Below, in pieces: positions 54,688 to 64,000 of a stretch of DNA of 64,000 bases. The stretch is from Bacteroides sp. Lineage in GTDB: Bacteria; Bacteroidota; Bacteroidia; Bacteroidales; Bacteroidaceae. Each line of letters begins with the position of its first letter. The first letter of the stretch is position 1. The position numbers were made by a program, and so were the translations under genes. The stretch spans positions 1 through 64,000 of the forward strand of contig JAJBTC010000208.1 in NCBI GenBank assembly GCA_020861095.1. Reading direction: 5' to 3'. The notes below the pieces were generated by a model that did not search any database, was not told the origin of the DNA, and saw only the letters and a list, made by a program, of their open reading frames with translations.

Positions 54688-55475
54688 GAAAATTGCCCGC
54701 CAGCAATCTTTATAGAAGGATGGCAGAAAACCATAGGCTGTAGCCACATAGATTTTTACTTTTTAGAATCTAACCGTTTGCAACCTTTTTAAATGAATGA
54801 GAATATTTCCAGGTCTTTGGACGCGGTCGACCGGCAGTTCAGCACTTGAGAATATCCTCATTTTTATATATGGGAACCTCCTTTCCTGTTTATATCTGTT
54901 TTTCGTTTACTTCGTTCCGGAAATAATCCTGCTGAAAAAATTAGAAACCTCTTATATTGCCCTTACAGACTTGCTGCGTATTCCCCTCCCTGTATATGAA
55001 ACGAAGTCTTGTATACTTCACGTATTTCCACACTCTTTTCCCATCAGAGGAAAATATTCTATTCTACAGATATTACCGGAATTTCAGAAGTTATTTATTT
55101 ATTAAAAATAGATACACAATACGAGGATAATCCGATAGAAACCATCAAAAAGACAGTATGCTATCCTATTATTCTTCATTTTAACACATTCAAATAACTC
55201 TTCAAAGTCTCTCTGAAAAAGCAGGATTTACCTATTTATCTCCTACCCTCACTACTTTTCCTCTTTTTGATCCTTACTCAATCATTCCTGCAATAAATGT
55301 GATAAGGGAAATACAGGATACAGAATTCCTTCCGAAGGAAATAGAAAAAGAAACCATAAGAAAATGACAAGTGAACCGTGTCTTTAGAAAAACGTATCCA
55401 AGTAAATCTACCGGAAAATAACAATCTTTCCCGAAAAGCTGTACCTTTGCAGCCGTTTGAATGATAGGTATCCAC
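54688..55475. other. AT-rich intergenic region before the EamA gene
   Basis: 788 bases. ORFs at 54797-55105 and 55009-55197 have no recognisable features and biased low-complexity composition, so I do not call them. The only signal I see is the TACCTTTG box at 55442-55449. Confidence 0.5.
55442..55449 (+). promoter_or_regulatory. -7 box of the EamA transporter gene
   Basis: TACCTTTG; transcription would begin around 55456, which favours the ATG at 55476 over the one at 55461. Confidence 0.5.
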
Positions 55476-56339
55476 ATGAACAAAATAAACGGCTTTCTGT
55501 ATGGGCTACTCTCTTCCGCCTGTTTTGGATTGATCCCGCTTTTTACCTTGCCTTTGATGCAAGCGGGAATGAGGTTTGAGTCTATCCTTCTCTACCGTTT
55601 TGTGTTCTCCTGCCTGGCATTGGGAGCAATAGCCCTACTCACCCGGCAAAATTTTCAAATAGCCCGCAAAGATATTCCTTCGTTATTAGTATTGGCCGGA
55701 TTGTATGATATATCCGCTATTTTTCTGTTCTGGGGATACAAATTGATGTCCAGTGGAGTTGCCACCACCATTCATTTTATGTATCCAGTACTTACTACCT
55801 TATTGATGATGGTATTTTTCGGTGAAAAGAAATCTTCCCGGCGATTGATTGCCGTATCCCTGGCTGTCTTTGGTGTATGGACCCTCTCCCACGGAGAAGG
55901 AACAGGAGACATCTCTTTATCAGGAACACTCATTGTATTACTATCCGCACTGGCGTATGCGATGTATATCATTACAGTCAACCAGTTAAAGATCCGAAAA
56001 CTACAGGGAGTAGTCCTCACATTCTATGTATTCTTGTTTGGCGGTATGTTACTGGGGTTGGGACTATTCACCTGGGGTGATCTCCAACCCATAGAAAACT
56101 GGAACACGGTGGGCAATCTTACCCTGTTGGCCCTGGTACCTACCGTGATCTCCAACCTGGCCCTGGTACAGGCAGTAAAAGGGATCGGCTCCACCCTCAC
56201 TTCCGTATTAGGTGCGATGGAACCGGTCACAGCGGTTTGCGTAGGGATATTTATTTTCGATGAAGCCTTCACGCTTCACATCGGTAGTGGGATTGCTCTG
56301 ATCATCGCTGCCGTACTGCTGATCATCTGGAAGCGTTGA
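55476..56339 (+). CDS. DMT-superfamily (EamA) transporter
   Basis: About 287 residues with ten predicted transmembrane helices and the duplicated EamA layout (GLLSSACFGLIPLFTLPLM in the first half, ALAYAMYIITVNQLK opening the second). The end GAMEPVTAVCVGIFIFDE is typical. Members export or import small metabolites such as amino acids, but the substrate is not predictable here. An in-frame ATG at 55461 lies too close to the promoter. The 3' end overlaps the convergent S46 peptidase gene by 17 bases. Confidence 0.88.
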   Translation: MNKINGFLYGLLSSACFGLIPLFTLPLMQAGMRFESILLYRFVFSCLALGAIALLTRQNFQIARKDIPSLLVLAGLYDISAIFLFWGYKLMSSGVATTIHFMYPVLTTLLMMVFFGEKKSSRRLIAVSLAVFGVWTLSHGEGTGDISLSGTLIVLLSALAYAMYIITVNQLKIRKLQGVVLTFYVFLFGGMLLGLGLFTWGDLQPIENWNTVGNLTLLALVPTVISNLALVQAVKGIGSTLTSVLGAMEPVTAVCVGIFIFDEAFTLHIGSGIALIIAAVLLIIWKR

Positions 56340-58464
56340 TCTTCAATTCCCCGATCAGATCACCTGCCTGTCCGTATTTCTCTATGATATATAGTATATA
56401 GCGCACATCCACCCCGATACAACGTTGCAGGGTAGGTTCAAAGATAAGGTCTCCACTCATGGCTTCCCAGTTGCCATCAAATGCCAGTCCCAGCAACTCG
56501 CCGTCGGCATTGAAAATGGCACTTCCGGAATTCCCCCCGGTAATATCGTTATTGGTGATGAAACAGACATTCAATTCTCCCTGCCGGTTGGCATAGCGTC
56601 CGAAATCGCCCTTTCCCAACAGGTGCAGGATCTCCGGCTGCACCGCAAAGTCCGGATCCCCTTCATGGCTACGCACCTTCTCAAAAATACCCTCCGTAGT
56701 CGTATAGTGCTCATACCAGGCTCCGTCAAAAGGAGTATATCCGGCTACCGTACCTATACTCAGACGCATGGTAAAGTTCGCGTCCGGATAAAAATTATGA
56801 CCGGCATACATCCGACGCACCGCAGCGTTGAACAGCCGTTCTCCACGCTCTATTTCCATAGATGCCGCCTGTATCTCCTGATTCATATCGAAGTAGGTAA
56901 TGATCAGATCGATCCCCAGCGAAACCGCCGGATCATCAAAGATATGGTACGTACTATCCTGTTGCAGAAAAAGTTGCAATCCGCGGGGAGTAGGGATCTC
57001 AGAGGTACGATAGAGCCAGTCTACATACGCCCTTTCATCGCCTCCGAACTCCTCTTCTATCGCTTTATAAGGCTCGGGCAGATAACGCTCGTCTACATGG
57101 CGGGGATACTCGCGCAACATAGCTACAAAGACCTCCTTATCGATATCCAGATCCAGATTGGCATACTTGTCTATCAGGTCCTTCATACGTGCCTCCACTC
57201 TCTCTTCCTCATCTCCGAAATCAAAATTCAGGATAGTCAGGGCCAGCTGTACCAGTTCCGGTCCGTTCAGGAAACTCTCTCCGAAATACGCCATAGCCCG
57301 GTTGGTTTCTCTGCGGTTCTTGTAATTCAACTCCAGGTCGGTAAAAAGATGGAGCAATTGTTCACGCTCGGCAGGCGTACGCTGGATCCACCCGCGCAGT
57401 GTATTTTCCATCTCACGTTTCTTCTCTACCACTCCGAGCTTACGTATGGCCCGGTTCATGCCGATGCTGTTTTTCCAATAATTGGAGCTTTCATCGTATT
57501 TGGATGCATACTTGATACGTATTTCATCGTCACGATCCATCTCCCGCTTCCAGATCTCCTGCTTCACTCCCCGGATATCTATCATGGCCTGATTCATACC
57601 ATTCATCCGCTCCTCCACACCAAAAGAGGTAATGTAACGGTCTGTCATTCCCGGATAACCGATCGTCATCGCAAAAGAACCTTCCCGATATCCATCCAGG
57701 GAGACAGGCACCACGTAATCGGGACGATAAGGTACATTCTCCGGAGAATAGTCGGCCGGAAGGTTGTTGGTATCGGCATAGATACGAAAGACAGAGAAAT
57801 CGCCTGTATGACGCGGCCACACCCAGTTGTCGGTATCCCAACCAAATTTTCCCACGGAAGAAGGCGGAGCAAAGACCAGGCGTACATCGTTGAAATCGCG
57901 GTAAACGGAAAGCCAGAATTCATTGCCACCATAAAAAACATCTATCGACGGTATCAGGGTAGAATCCATGGCCAGGACCTCCTCCCGGATCATTCTCATC
58001 AGTGAATCGATATGCTCTCCGCGCTCGGATTCAGACATTCGCGGGGTCACTCCTTTCAATACACGCCGGGTCACATCTTCGGTACGTACCAGAAAACGCA
58101 CATACAGCTCCGGGTTGGGAAGTTCCTCTTTCCGCGTACGCGCCACAAACCCGTCACGGATCAGATCCTGCTCCACGGTACTGTGTTGCTGTATAGCACC
58201 GAATCCACAATGATGATTGGTAAAGACCAGGCCGTCTTCCGAAACTACCACCCCCGAACAAAACCCACCAAAACTCACGACTCCATCTTTCAGAGAAGGC
58301 TTTTTCGGATGATAGAGTTTATCAGCAGAGAGGTTCAGTCCCAACGATCTCATCGATTTTTGTGTTTGTTTGTTGAGGTTCCCCAGTATCCACATCCCTT
58401 CGTCGGCACGCAGACCGGAGGAGAAAAGAAAGACGGCCAGCAGCACGATCTGCCTGATTTTCAT
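56323..58464 (-). CDS. S46-family dipeptidyl-peptidase, DPP7-like
   Basis: About 713 residues with a signal peptide (MKIRQIVLLAVFLFSSGLRA). It has a chymotrypsin-type double barrel with the His box TNHHCGFGAIQ, an inserted helical domain, and the Ser box TGGNSGSAIF. The residue 18 positions after the catalytic Ser is Gly (AFDGNWE). In Porphyromonas that position is Gly in DPP7 and Arg in the acidic-specific DPP11, so this enzyme should prefer hydrophobic P1 residues. It works in the periplasm, releasing dipeptides from peptide N-termini. It is 28 bases after the DUF389 pseudogene and may share its transcript. I prefer the ATG at 58464; another is at 58470. Confidence 0.92.
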   Translation of the reverse strand: MKIRQIVLLAVFLFSSGLRADEGMWILGNLNKQTQKSMRSLGLNLSADKLYHPKKPSLKDGVVSFGGFCSGVVVSEDGLVFTNHHCGFGAIQQHSTVEQDLIRDGFVARTRKEELPNPELYVRFLVRTEDVTRRVLKGVTPRMSESERGEHIDSLMRMIREEVLAMDSTLIPSIDVFYGGNEFWLSVYRDFNDVRLVFAPPSSVGKFGWDTDNWVWPRHTGDFSVFRIYADTNNLPADYSPENVPYRPDYVVPVSLDGYREGSFAMTIGYPGMTDRYITSFGVEERMNGMNQAMIDIRGVKQEIWKREMDRDDEIRIKYASKYDESSNYWKNSIGMNRAIRKLGVVEKKREMENTLRGWIQRTPAEREQLLHLFTDLELNYKNRRETNRAMAYFGESFLNGPELVQLALTILNFDFGDEEERVEARMKDLIDKYANLDLDIDKEVFVAMLREYPRHVDERYLPEPYKAIEEEFGGDERAYVDWLYRTSEIPTPRGLQLFLQQDSTYHIFDDPAVSLGIDLIITYFDMNQEIQAASMEIERGERLFNAAVRRMYAGHNFYPDANFTMRLSIGTVAGYTPFDGAWYEHYTTTEGIFEKVRSHEGDPDFAVQPEILHLLGKGDFGRYANRQGELNVCFITNNDITGGNSGSAIFNADGELLGLAFDGNWEAMSGDLIFEPTLQRCIGVDVRYILYIIEKYGQAGDLIGELKINASR

Positions 58465-58492
58465 ATTCATATATTATCTCTATTGTTAACTG

Positions 58493-59857
58493 TTATTCTA
58501 TGATCAATTGTAGTTTGTCTGTCCCTATCCGTGCCTGTAACCACTCGGACAATTTATATCTTTCCGCCTCTTTCAACCGCCCTTCGTAACGGATCCATGC
58601 CAGTGTTATCGTATCGGTATATAAAGAATCTGTTTGTATCTGCACGGAGTGGGCCAGTGACAATGCTTTTGCCGCAGGATATAATACTTTCATTTCCGGA
58701 ACGATCTGCTGACAGAGTTCATCATAACGTTGATAATGTTCCAGATGTAACTTTAGTTCTCCGATACGCTGTTCCTGTTCCAGAAGACGCTGCTCACTGT
58801 TTTTATAAAAATCTTCCATTACCAATGCACGGATAGAAGAGAGGTCCACCTCTTCTTTATTGAGCCCTTGTATCACTACCAGCTCTGCCTGACTCAGGTT
58901 ATAATCCGGTAATTTGCCACGTGCCAGGGATATAGAAGCATCAGGCACCTCGTTTCCAATAAGAACTACCCGTATCTCACCGCCCTTTCCATGCCTCACA
59001 ATACGCTTGTCCAGTACCTGTGTTCCTTCAAAACTCAACTGATCCTACACAAAACGCTTGGCCGCCCTTTCAAACACAGTGTCCTGAATGATATCTATAG
59101 TAAGATACGCGGCAGGCAACATGGTGATCACGACAATGGCAATGATGAGTTTACGCACGCTTCATTCTCTCTCCTGATCTACGAATTTTTTCGCCCGGAA
59201 CTTCATGATACGCACTCCCAGAAAGGTAGCCACGCTGATAAATACGGAATTGATAAAATACAGATAAAAGGCTCCCAGGAAGTAGATCCAATTGCCGGTA
59301 GCCAGCCCAAAACCGGCTGTACACAAAGGCGGCATTAAAGCGGTAGCGATAGCTACCCCCGGGATCACATTTCCCTTTTCTTTCGTAGAAAGAGCCACTA
59401 CACCTGCCGCCCCTCCGAAAAGAGCGATAAAGACGTCGTAAATGGTAGGTGAGGTACGGGCCAGAAGTTCAGATTGAGCCTCTGAAAAGGGGGAGAACAC
59501 CAGAAAAAAGACAGTAGCCGTGATCACACTGAAAAAGGTAGCGATCAGATAGCTTTTGAAAGACCGCTTCAGTAAGTCCAGATCATTGATGCCCACAGAG
59601 AGACCGATCCCCATGATAGGACCCATTAAGGGAGAAATAAGCATAGCACCAATGATCACGGCCGTAGAGTTGACATTCAACCCCAGAGAGGCCATAAAGA
59701 TAGCAAAGATCAGGATCCACAGGTTGGACCCTTTAAACTCCACACCTTTACAAATGGTATCTACAATAGTAAGTTCGTCGTCTTTATCTTTGTTCAGGTC
59801 GAGGTATTTACACAAAAACCCCTTTACTTTCAACAGATAATTTGGTGCGAATTTCAT
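58493..59857 (-). pseudogene. DUF389 membrane protein interrupted by two in-frame stops
   Basis: A single reading frame of 455 codons. The first part (59857-59162) encodes the DUF389 membrane domain with about six helices ([42 protein letters not shown]). It is cut by TGA at 59164-59162. The frame continues with a further transmembrane helix (RKLIIAIVVITMLPAAYLTI), meets TAG at 59047-59045, and then continues through the hydrophilic C-terminal domain to 58493. Both stops could come from single C-to-T changes (CGA and CAG). The function of DUF389 is unknown. It lies six bases after the flippase gene, in an operon-like arrangement. Confidence 0.82.
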
Positions 59858-59863
59858 CGTGTT

Positions 59864-61360
59864 TCATTTTTTCTTTATAAACTTATTGATCACAGGAATA
59901 TCCCTCAACGGAAGATCTTTTCGGATCACATACACCACAAACAGGCTTAGCAGCAACGTACGATATAGCATACGCCACCCCAGATCTTCTATATATATAT
60001 ATTCACCTGCTACATACAATATACCCGCCAGCCCCACATACATGCCAATGCCTTTCAGATCATAACGGATGGGATACTTTTTCTGTCCCACCACATAGGA
60101 GATCACCGTCACCACCGCATAACCGCAAAATCCGGCCCATGCCGAAGCGATATAACCGTACCGGGGTACAAATACCACATTCAGCGTAACAATGATCACC
60201 AATCCGATCAGTGAAAAGTAGGCTCCCCAGCGGGTCTCATCAATCAGCTTGTACCAGAAAGAAAGATTGAAATATATCCCGATGAATATTTCGGCAGCCA
60301 TCGCGATCGGAACCACCTTCAGCCCTACCCAATATCCCTTGTTAGGTAGTATAAATTTCAGGATATCCAGGTAGAACATCACAGCCAGAAAACCCAGTAA
60401 AGCAAAAATAATAAAGAACTTCATGGCCCGCGCATACATCTGCCGATTGTCCTTTTCCTGACTTCTGCCAAAGACAAAGGGTTCGTACGCATAGCGGAAT
60501 GCCTGTGTAAACATGGCCATGATCATCGCTACCTTAGCAGCTGCACCATAAATACCCAATTGTACCTGTGCTTCGGCCGGGTCATGAAAAAGGACCGGAA
60601 AGATGATCTTATCTATGGTCTGGTTCAGAATACCGGCTATACCCAGTATCATGATCGGGAACGAATAGGTCAACAACCGCTTCCACAACGCGACATCAAA
60701 CACATAATGGAATCCATGCAATTCAGGAATAAACCAGAAAGTCTGACTGGCTGTAGCTATCAGATTGATCAGGAAGATATACATCACCCTGTCTTCGACG
60801 TGATACCATCCCATCAGATCCGGAAAATGGCTTTGCAGCCACGGAAATCCGATCAGTGCCAGCACATTCATAGCCAGTGTGAAAAAGATAAAATACATTT
60901 TCACCGCCATGAATTTCCACGGTCTTCTTTTGTAACGCAGGTAGGCAAAAGGGATGCTCTGGAAGGCATCCAGGGCCACTACGATCATCATCATAAAAAG
61001 ATACTCCGGGTGGCCTGCATACCCAAAATAGGCAGAAAGAGGCTCGGAGAGCGGAAGAAAAAGCAACAGGAAGGCAACAGACGACACCGCCACCGAAATA
61101 AGTATGGTAGAATAGACCCGTTGCGGATCTTCCTCTTTTTTATTGGCAAACCGGAAAAAACCGGTTTCCATACCATAGGTAAGAAAGACCAACAACAGTG
61201 CCGTGATCGCGTACACGTTGGTAACAACTCCGTAATCGCCACTTTCAACGGGCATGACATAGGTATACAGCGGAACCAGCAGGTAGTTGAGAAAACGTCC
61301 TACAATACTACTCATTCCATAAATAGCGGTCTCCTTGGCAAGTGATTTAAGTTCGGCCAT
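59864..61360 (-). CDS. Polysaccharide flippase, MATE/MVF-superfamily (Wzx-like)
   Basis: A 498-residue inner-membrane protein with about 14 transmembrane helices. It starts KSLAKETAIYGMSSIVGRFLNYLLVPLYTYV, the pattern of oligosaccharide flippases of the PF01943/PF13440 type. It would move lipid-linked sugars for O-antigen, capsule or glycoprotein synthesis across the inner membrane. There are no glycosyltransferase genes nearby, so it is not part of a visible polysaccharide cluster. It lies 169 bases downstream of ruvB on the same strand. Confidence 0.85.
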   Translation of the reverse strand: MAELKSLAKETAIYGMSSIVGRFLNYLLVPLYTYVMPVESGDYGVVTNVYAITALLLVFLTYGMETGFFRFANKKEEDPQRVYSTILISVAVSSVAFLLLFLPLSEPLSAYFGYAGHPEYLFMMMIVVALDAFQSIPFAYLRYKRRPWKFMAVKMYFIFFTLAMNVLALIGFPWLQSHFPDLMGWYHVEDRVMYIFLINLIATASQTFWFIPELHGFHYVFDVALWKRLLTYSFPIMILGIAGILNQTIDKIIFPVLFHDPAEAQVQLGIYGAAAKVAMIMAMFTQAFRYAYEPFVFGRSQEKDNRQMYARAMKFFIIFALLGFLAVMFYLDILKFILPNKGYWVGLKVVPIAMAAEIFIGIYFNLSFWYKLIDETRWGAYFSLIGLVIIVTLNVVFVPRYGYIASAWAGFCGYAVVTVISYVVGQKKYPIRYDLKGIGMYVGLAGILYVAGEYIYIEDLGWRMLYRTLLLSLFVVYVIRKDLPLRDIPVINKFIKKK

Positions 61361-61529
61361 CCAACATATACATATTTTCCGAAACTGTTCCGGAGTTATC
61401 TTCTATCTGTATATATCCCTGTGTATGAGATGTCTCTCCATACGTACTCCTGCTCCTTCTGTCTATACAGCAAAAAGAGCCTCTTTGCCTTTTCAGAAAA
61501 AGCTTTTCCCGAAGGCAGCAGGTCCGGAA

Positions 61530-62555
61530 CTAACCGAACAACGATGGCTGATCATCCAACCGGCTTCTTCCCAGATGTTTGTAAGCCAGTTCGGTCACTT
61601 CACGTCCACGGGGAGTACGCTTTAAAAAACCCTCTTTGATAAGGAAAGGTTCATACACCTCCTCAATCGTACCCGCGTCTTCACCCAACGCGGTAGCGAT
61701 GGTGGTAAGTCCTACAGGACCACCACGGAACTTATCTATAATGGTACAGAGTATCTTATTATCTATCTCATCCAGTCCGTAACGGTCAATATTCAGCGCT
61801 TCCAACGAAAAACGGGCGATCTCCATATCAATGGAACCGTTGCCTTTGACCTGGGCAAAATCTCTCACCCGTCTCAGCAATGCGTTGGCGATACGCGGAG
61901 TACCCCGGCTGCGGGAAGCAATTTCACCGGCCGCTTCCGGCGTACAGGGTACCTGCAGAATACTGGCCGACCGGCGGATGATACCGCTCAGCACCACATC
62001 ATCGTAATATTCCAGGTGCATATTGATTCCGAAACGCGCGCGCAGAGGCGCAGTCAGCAAACCGCTGCGCGTGGTAGCCCCCACCAGGGTAAAGGGACTC
62101 AGATCGATCTGTATGCTGCGGGCGGAAGGGCCCTTATCTATCATAATATCGATGCGATAATCTTCCATAGCGGAATAGAGGTATTCCTCCACCACCGGAG
62201 AAAGACGGTGTATCTCGTCGATGAAAAGGACGTCATTCGGCTCCAGACTGGTCAGTACACCGGCCAGATCGCCCGGCTTGTCCAGTACCGGACCCGAAGT
62301 TAACTTAAATCCGACTCCCAACTCATTGGCTATGATATTGGAGAGAGTGGTTTTTCCCAATCCCGGGGGACCGTGCAGCAACACATGGTCCAGCGCTTCT
62401 CCGCGCATACGGGCTGCTTTTACAAAAATGCGCAGGTTTTCTACTACTTTGTCCTGCCCACTGAAGTCTCCGAAGTTCAACGGACGCAGAGCGTTCTCAA
62501 AGTCGCGCTCCCGACTGTTCAACTGCGGATTACGTATATTGAATTCTTCTTCCAT
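61530..62555 (-). CDS. ruvB: Holliday junction branch migration helicase RuvB
   Basis: A 341-residue AAA+ motor of the RuvABC complex. Walker A is [12 protein letters not shown] (about residues 60-72), Walker B is FIDEIHR, and the sensor region [18 protein letters not shown] and the arginine finger region are present. The C-terminal winged helix ([17 protein letters not shown]) binds DNA. Normal length. It drives branch migration in recombination repair. Its promoter is divergent from that of the spmAB-like gene. Confidence 0.97.
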   Translation of the reverse strand: MEEEFNIRNPQLNSRERDFENALRPLNFGDFSGQDKVVENLRIFVKAARMRGEALDHVLLHGPPGLGKTTLSNIIANELGVGFKLTSGPVLDKPGDLAGVLTSLEPNDVLFIDEIHRLSPVVEEYLYSAMEDYRIDIMIDKGPSARSIQIDLSPFTLVGATTRSGLLTAPLRARFGINMHLEYYDDVVLSGIIRRSASILQVPCTPEAAGEIASRSRGTPRIANALLRRVRDFAQVKGNGSIDMEIARFSLEALNIDRYGLDEIDNKILCTIIDKFRGGPVGLTTIATALGEDAGTIEEVYEPFLIKEGFLKRTPRGREVTELAYKHLGRSRLDDQPSLFG

Positions 62556-62577
62556 ATTTGTTTCAGGTATTGAAGAA

Positions 62578-62585
62578 CAAAGTTA
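62578..62585 (-). promoter_or_regulatory. -7 box of ruvB
   Basis: TAACTTTG on the minus strand fits TAnnTTTG, 23 bases before the ATG at 62555. Confidence 0.55.
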
Positions 62586-62838
62586 CAAAACATTACGCAG
62601 AATAGAGGGCGTTTTACAAAAAAACAACATTTCCGCTCTCCTACCTTCTCCGGATCTCATTCTTTCTTTATATTCCGGTTCCCTTCCAGTGAATATTCCG
62701 ATCCCACTTTCCATCGATCTTTCCTGTACAAAGCAGATAGGTCTTTTCTGGCTTTTCCTCTTCTTCTAACACGGCCTTATCTTCCTACCCAACTGTCTAA
62801 AAGTCATAGGAAAGGCCTGTTATATGGAAAGTTATTAC

Positions 62839-62846
62839 TATTTTTG
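62839..62846 (+). promoter_or_regulatory. -7 box of the spmAB-like gene
   Basis: TATTTTTG fits TAnnTTTG, 27 bases before the ATG at 62873. Confidence 0.5.
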
Positions 62847-62872
62847 CGACTTTGTCAACAAAAATACAAAAC

Positions 62873-64000
62873 ATGGTTCTGAATTATATATGGATAGGCT
62901 TTTTCGTGATCGCGTTCGTCGTAGCTGTTATTCGTCTGTTGTTCTGGGGAGATACGGAGATCTTCACAGAGATCATGCAGTCTACTTTCAGTTCCTCCAA
63001 AGCCACCTTTGAGCTATCCCTGGGTCTGACAGGCATACTTTCTCTCTGGCTGGGGATCATGAAGATCGGCGAGCAGAGTGGTCTGATCCATGCCCTGTCA
63101 CGTTGGCTCAGTCCTGTATTCTGCAAACTGTTTCCCGACATTCCGAAAGGCCATCCGGCCATGGGATCTATTTTTATGAACCTTTCTGCGAACATGTTGG
63201 GACTTGACAATGCCGCTACCCCGATGGGACTGAAAGCCATGAAAGAATTGCAGGAACTCAATCCGGAAAAAGATACAGCGACCAATCCCATGATCATGTT
63301 CCTGGTACTGAATACTTCCGGACTGATCCTTATCCCGATCAGCCTCATGATGTACCGGGCTCAGCTGGAAGCCTCACAACCTACAGATGTATTTATTCCC
63401 ATCCTGCTCACGACATTCATCTCGACGCTTACCGGAGTGATCATAGTCAGCATTTCTCAAAAAATCAATTTATTAAATAAATCAGCCTTACTGTTTATCG
63501 GTATTCTGGCATTGCTTTTCGGTTCTATTATATACCTTTCCACCGTAGTTTCAAAAGAAGTGATGGGTACTTACTCTACCCTGACTGCCAACATCCTCCT
63601 GTTTTCCGTTATTGTATTTTTTATTCTTACCGGAGTACGCAAAAAGATCAATACCTACGATGCGTTTGTAGAGGGAGCCAAAGAGGGATTCACCACCGCA
63701 GTTCGTATCATACCCTATCTGGTGGCTTTTCTGGTAGGTATTGCCGTATTTCGTACCTCCGGTGCCATGGATATGCTGGTAAACGGCATTGGGTATGTGA
63801 TAGGAGCCCTGGGAATAAATACCGACTTTGTAGGTGCACTCCCCACCGCATTTATGAAATCCCTCAGCGGTAGCGGTGCCAACGGACTGATGATCGATAC
63901 GATGAAGGAGTTTGGCGCGGATTCCTTTGTGGGCCGTACCAGCAGTGTGGTAAAGGGAGCTTCAGACACTACGTTCTACATCCTGGCTGTCTACTTCGGC
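62873..64000 (+). CDS. Nucleoside recognition / fused SpmA-SpmB-like membrane protein (3' end outside window)
   Basis: The frame is open from ATG 62873 to the end of the window (376 codons) with no stop. Two gate-type (Nucleos_tra2) halves are visible. The first, SpmA-like half carries WLGIMKIGEQSG and NMLGLDNAATPMGLKAM. The second, SpmB-like half begins at about residue 200 with EGAKEGFTTAVRIIPYL and GSGANGLMIDTM. Spore-forming Firmicutes have these as two genes, while Bacteroidota have a fused form whose role is unknown, possibly transport. The membrane location is clear from the many hydrophobic helices. Confidence 0.88.
   Translation, partial: MVLNYIWIGFFVIAFVVAVIRLLFWGDTEIFTEIMQSTFSSSKATFELSLGLTGILSLWLGIMKIGEQSGLIHALSRWLSPVFCKLFPDIPKGHPAMGSIFMNLSANMLGLDNAATPMGLKAMKELQELNPEKDTATNPMIMFLVLNTSGLILIPISLMMYRAQLEASQPTDVFIPILLTTFISTLTGVIIVSISQKINLLNKSALLFIGILALLFGSIIYLSTVVSKEVMGTYSTLTANILLFSVIVFFILTGVRKKINTYDAFVEGAKEGFTTAVRIIPYLVAFLVGIAVFRTSGAMDMLVNGIGYVIGALGINTDFVGALPTAFMKSLSGSGANGLMIDTMKEFGADSFVGRTSSVVKGASDTTFYILAVYFG

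Larger units (their letters stand above)
62556..62872. other. Divergent promoter region ruvB / spmAB-like
   Basis: 317 bases with the ruvB -7 box near one end and the spmAB-like -7 box near the other. Nothing else is recognisable. Confidence 0.55.

Noticed and set aside
54797-55105. 102-codon ORF before the EamA gene
   Set aside because: AT-rich, low-complexity hydrophobic composition with no recognisable motif or promoter; probably chance.
56425-58005. 526-codon open frame opposite the S46 peptidase gene
   Set aside because: It is a shadow of the well-supported S46 gene; the translation is His/Ile/Arg-rich without domains.
59162-59164. TGA in the DUF389 gene as a recoded (selenocysteine or other) codon
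   Set aside because: A TAG follows in the same frame, no recoding hairpin is obvious, and TGA ends other genes here; nonsense mutation is simpler.

Overview
The window reads as chromosomal DNA of a Bacteroidota species, most likely order Bacteroidales. The evidence is three SusC/SusD pairs, many lipoproteins with Asp/Ser-rich residues after the lipidated Cys, families almost confined to this group (DUF4348, DUF2851, DUF6377, S46 peptidase), and TAnnTTTG -7 boxes in front of most transcription units. I cannot name the genus. I see no rRNA, tRNA, CRISPR array or insertion sequence.

Layout. 1-8.1 kb: tail of a HEPN-domain gene, two DUF4348 paralogues, a DUF2851 gene, then a dapB-lepB-lepB2-wbqC run in which the second signal peptidase has lost its catalytic residues. 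8.2-9.5 kb: a lipoprotein with two DTG aspartic-protease motifs. 9.6-28.9 kb: polysaccharide utilization locus 1 (PUL1), with a membrane one-component regulator (beta-propellers, Y_Y_Y, LuxR HTH) divergent from susC1-susD1-lipoprotein, then susC2-susD2, a GH2 enzyme, and an unusual fusion of an alginate-lyase-fold lyase to a GH88 unsaturated glucuronyl hydrolase. 28.9-30.8 kb: a gene-free island of four repeat families. 30.8-32.9 kb: uxuB (SDR type) and uxuA. 32.9-45.9 kb, all minus strand: PUL2, with a DUF6377 regulator (frameshifted), susC3-susD3, GH30, a surface glycan-binding protein with a duplicated module, GH5 and a small lipoprotein. 46-64 kb: mostly housekeeping genes, namely a DUF5009 membrane protein, a CarboxypepD_reg-like protein, an M16 peptidase, a LOG protein, a SIS isomerase with an overlapping PfkB kinase, a DEAD-box helicase (frameshifted), an EamA transporter, a DPP7-type S46 peptidase, a DUF389 pseudogene, a polysaccharide flippase, ruvB and the start of a fused spmA/spmB-type gene.

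How it fits together. PUL1 plus uxuB/uxuA points to a glucuronic-acid-rich polysaccharide: the lyase would make 4,5-unsaturated oligomers, GH88 would release the unsaturated end, GH2 would remove a neutral or uronic side sugar, and UxuB/UxuA would catabolise free glucuronate through fructuronate and mannonate. Both PUL1 susC promoters carry the same paired motif at an identical 33-bp spacing, a candidate operator for the adjacent regulator. PUL2 (GH30 + GH5 + binding protein) looks like a beta-glucan system.

Main oddities. Three genes are broken by single-base changes, each at a run of exactly seven G or C, while the six-base G/C runs I found and the longer A runs in genes are intact. This suggests slippage (phase variation, decay or sequencing error). 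DUF389 carries two in-frame stops. Several intergenic regions hold dispersed repeats: paired inverted GATTTAC heptamer arrays, GAGACGC elements and CCCACG elements.
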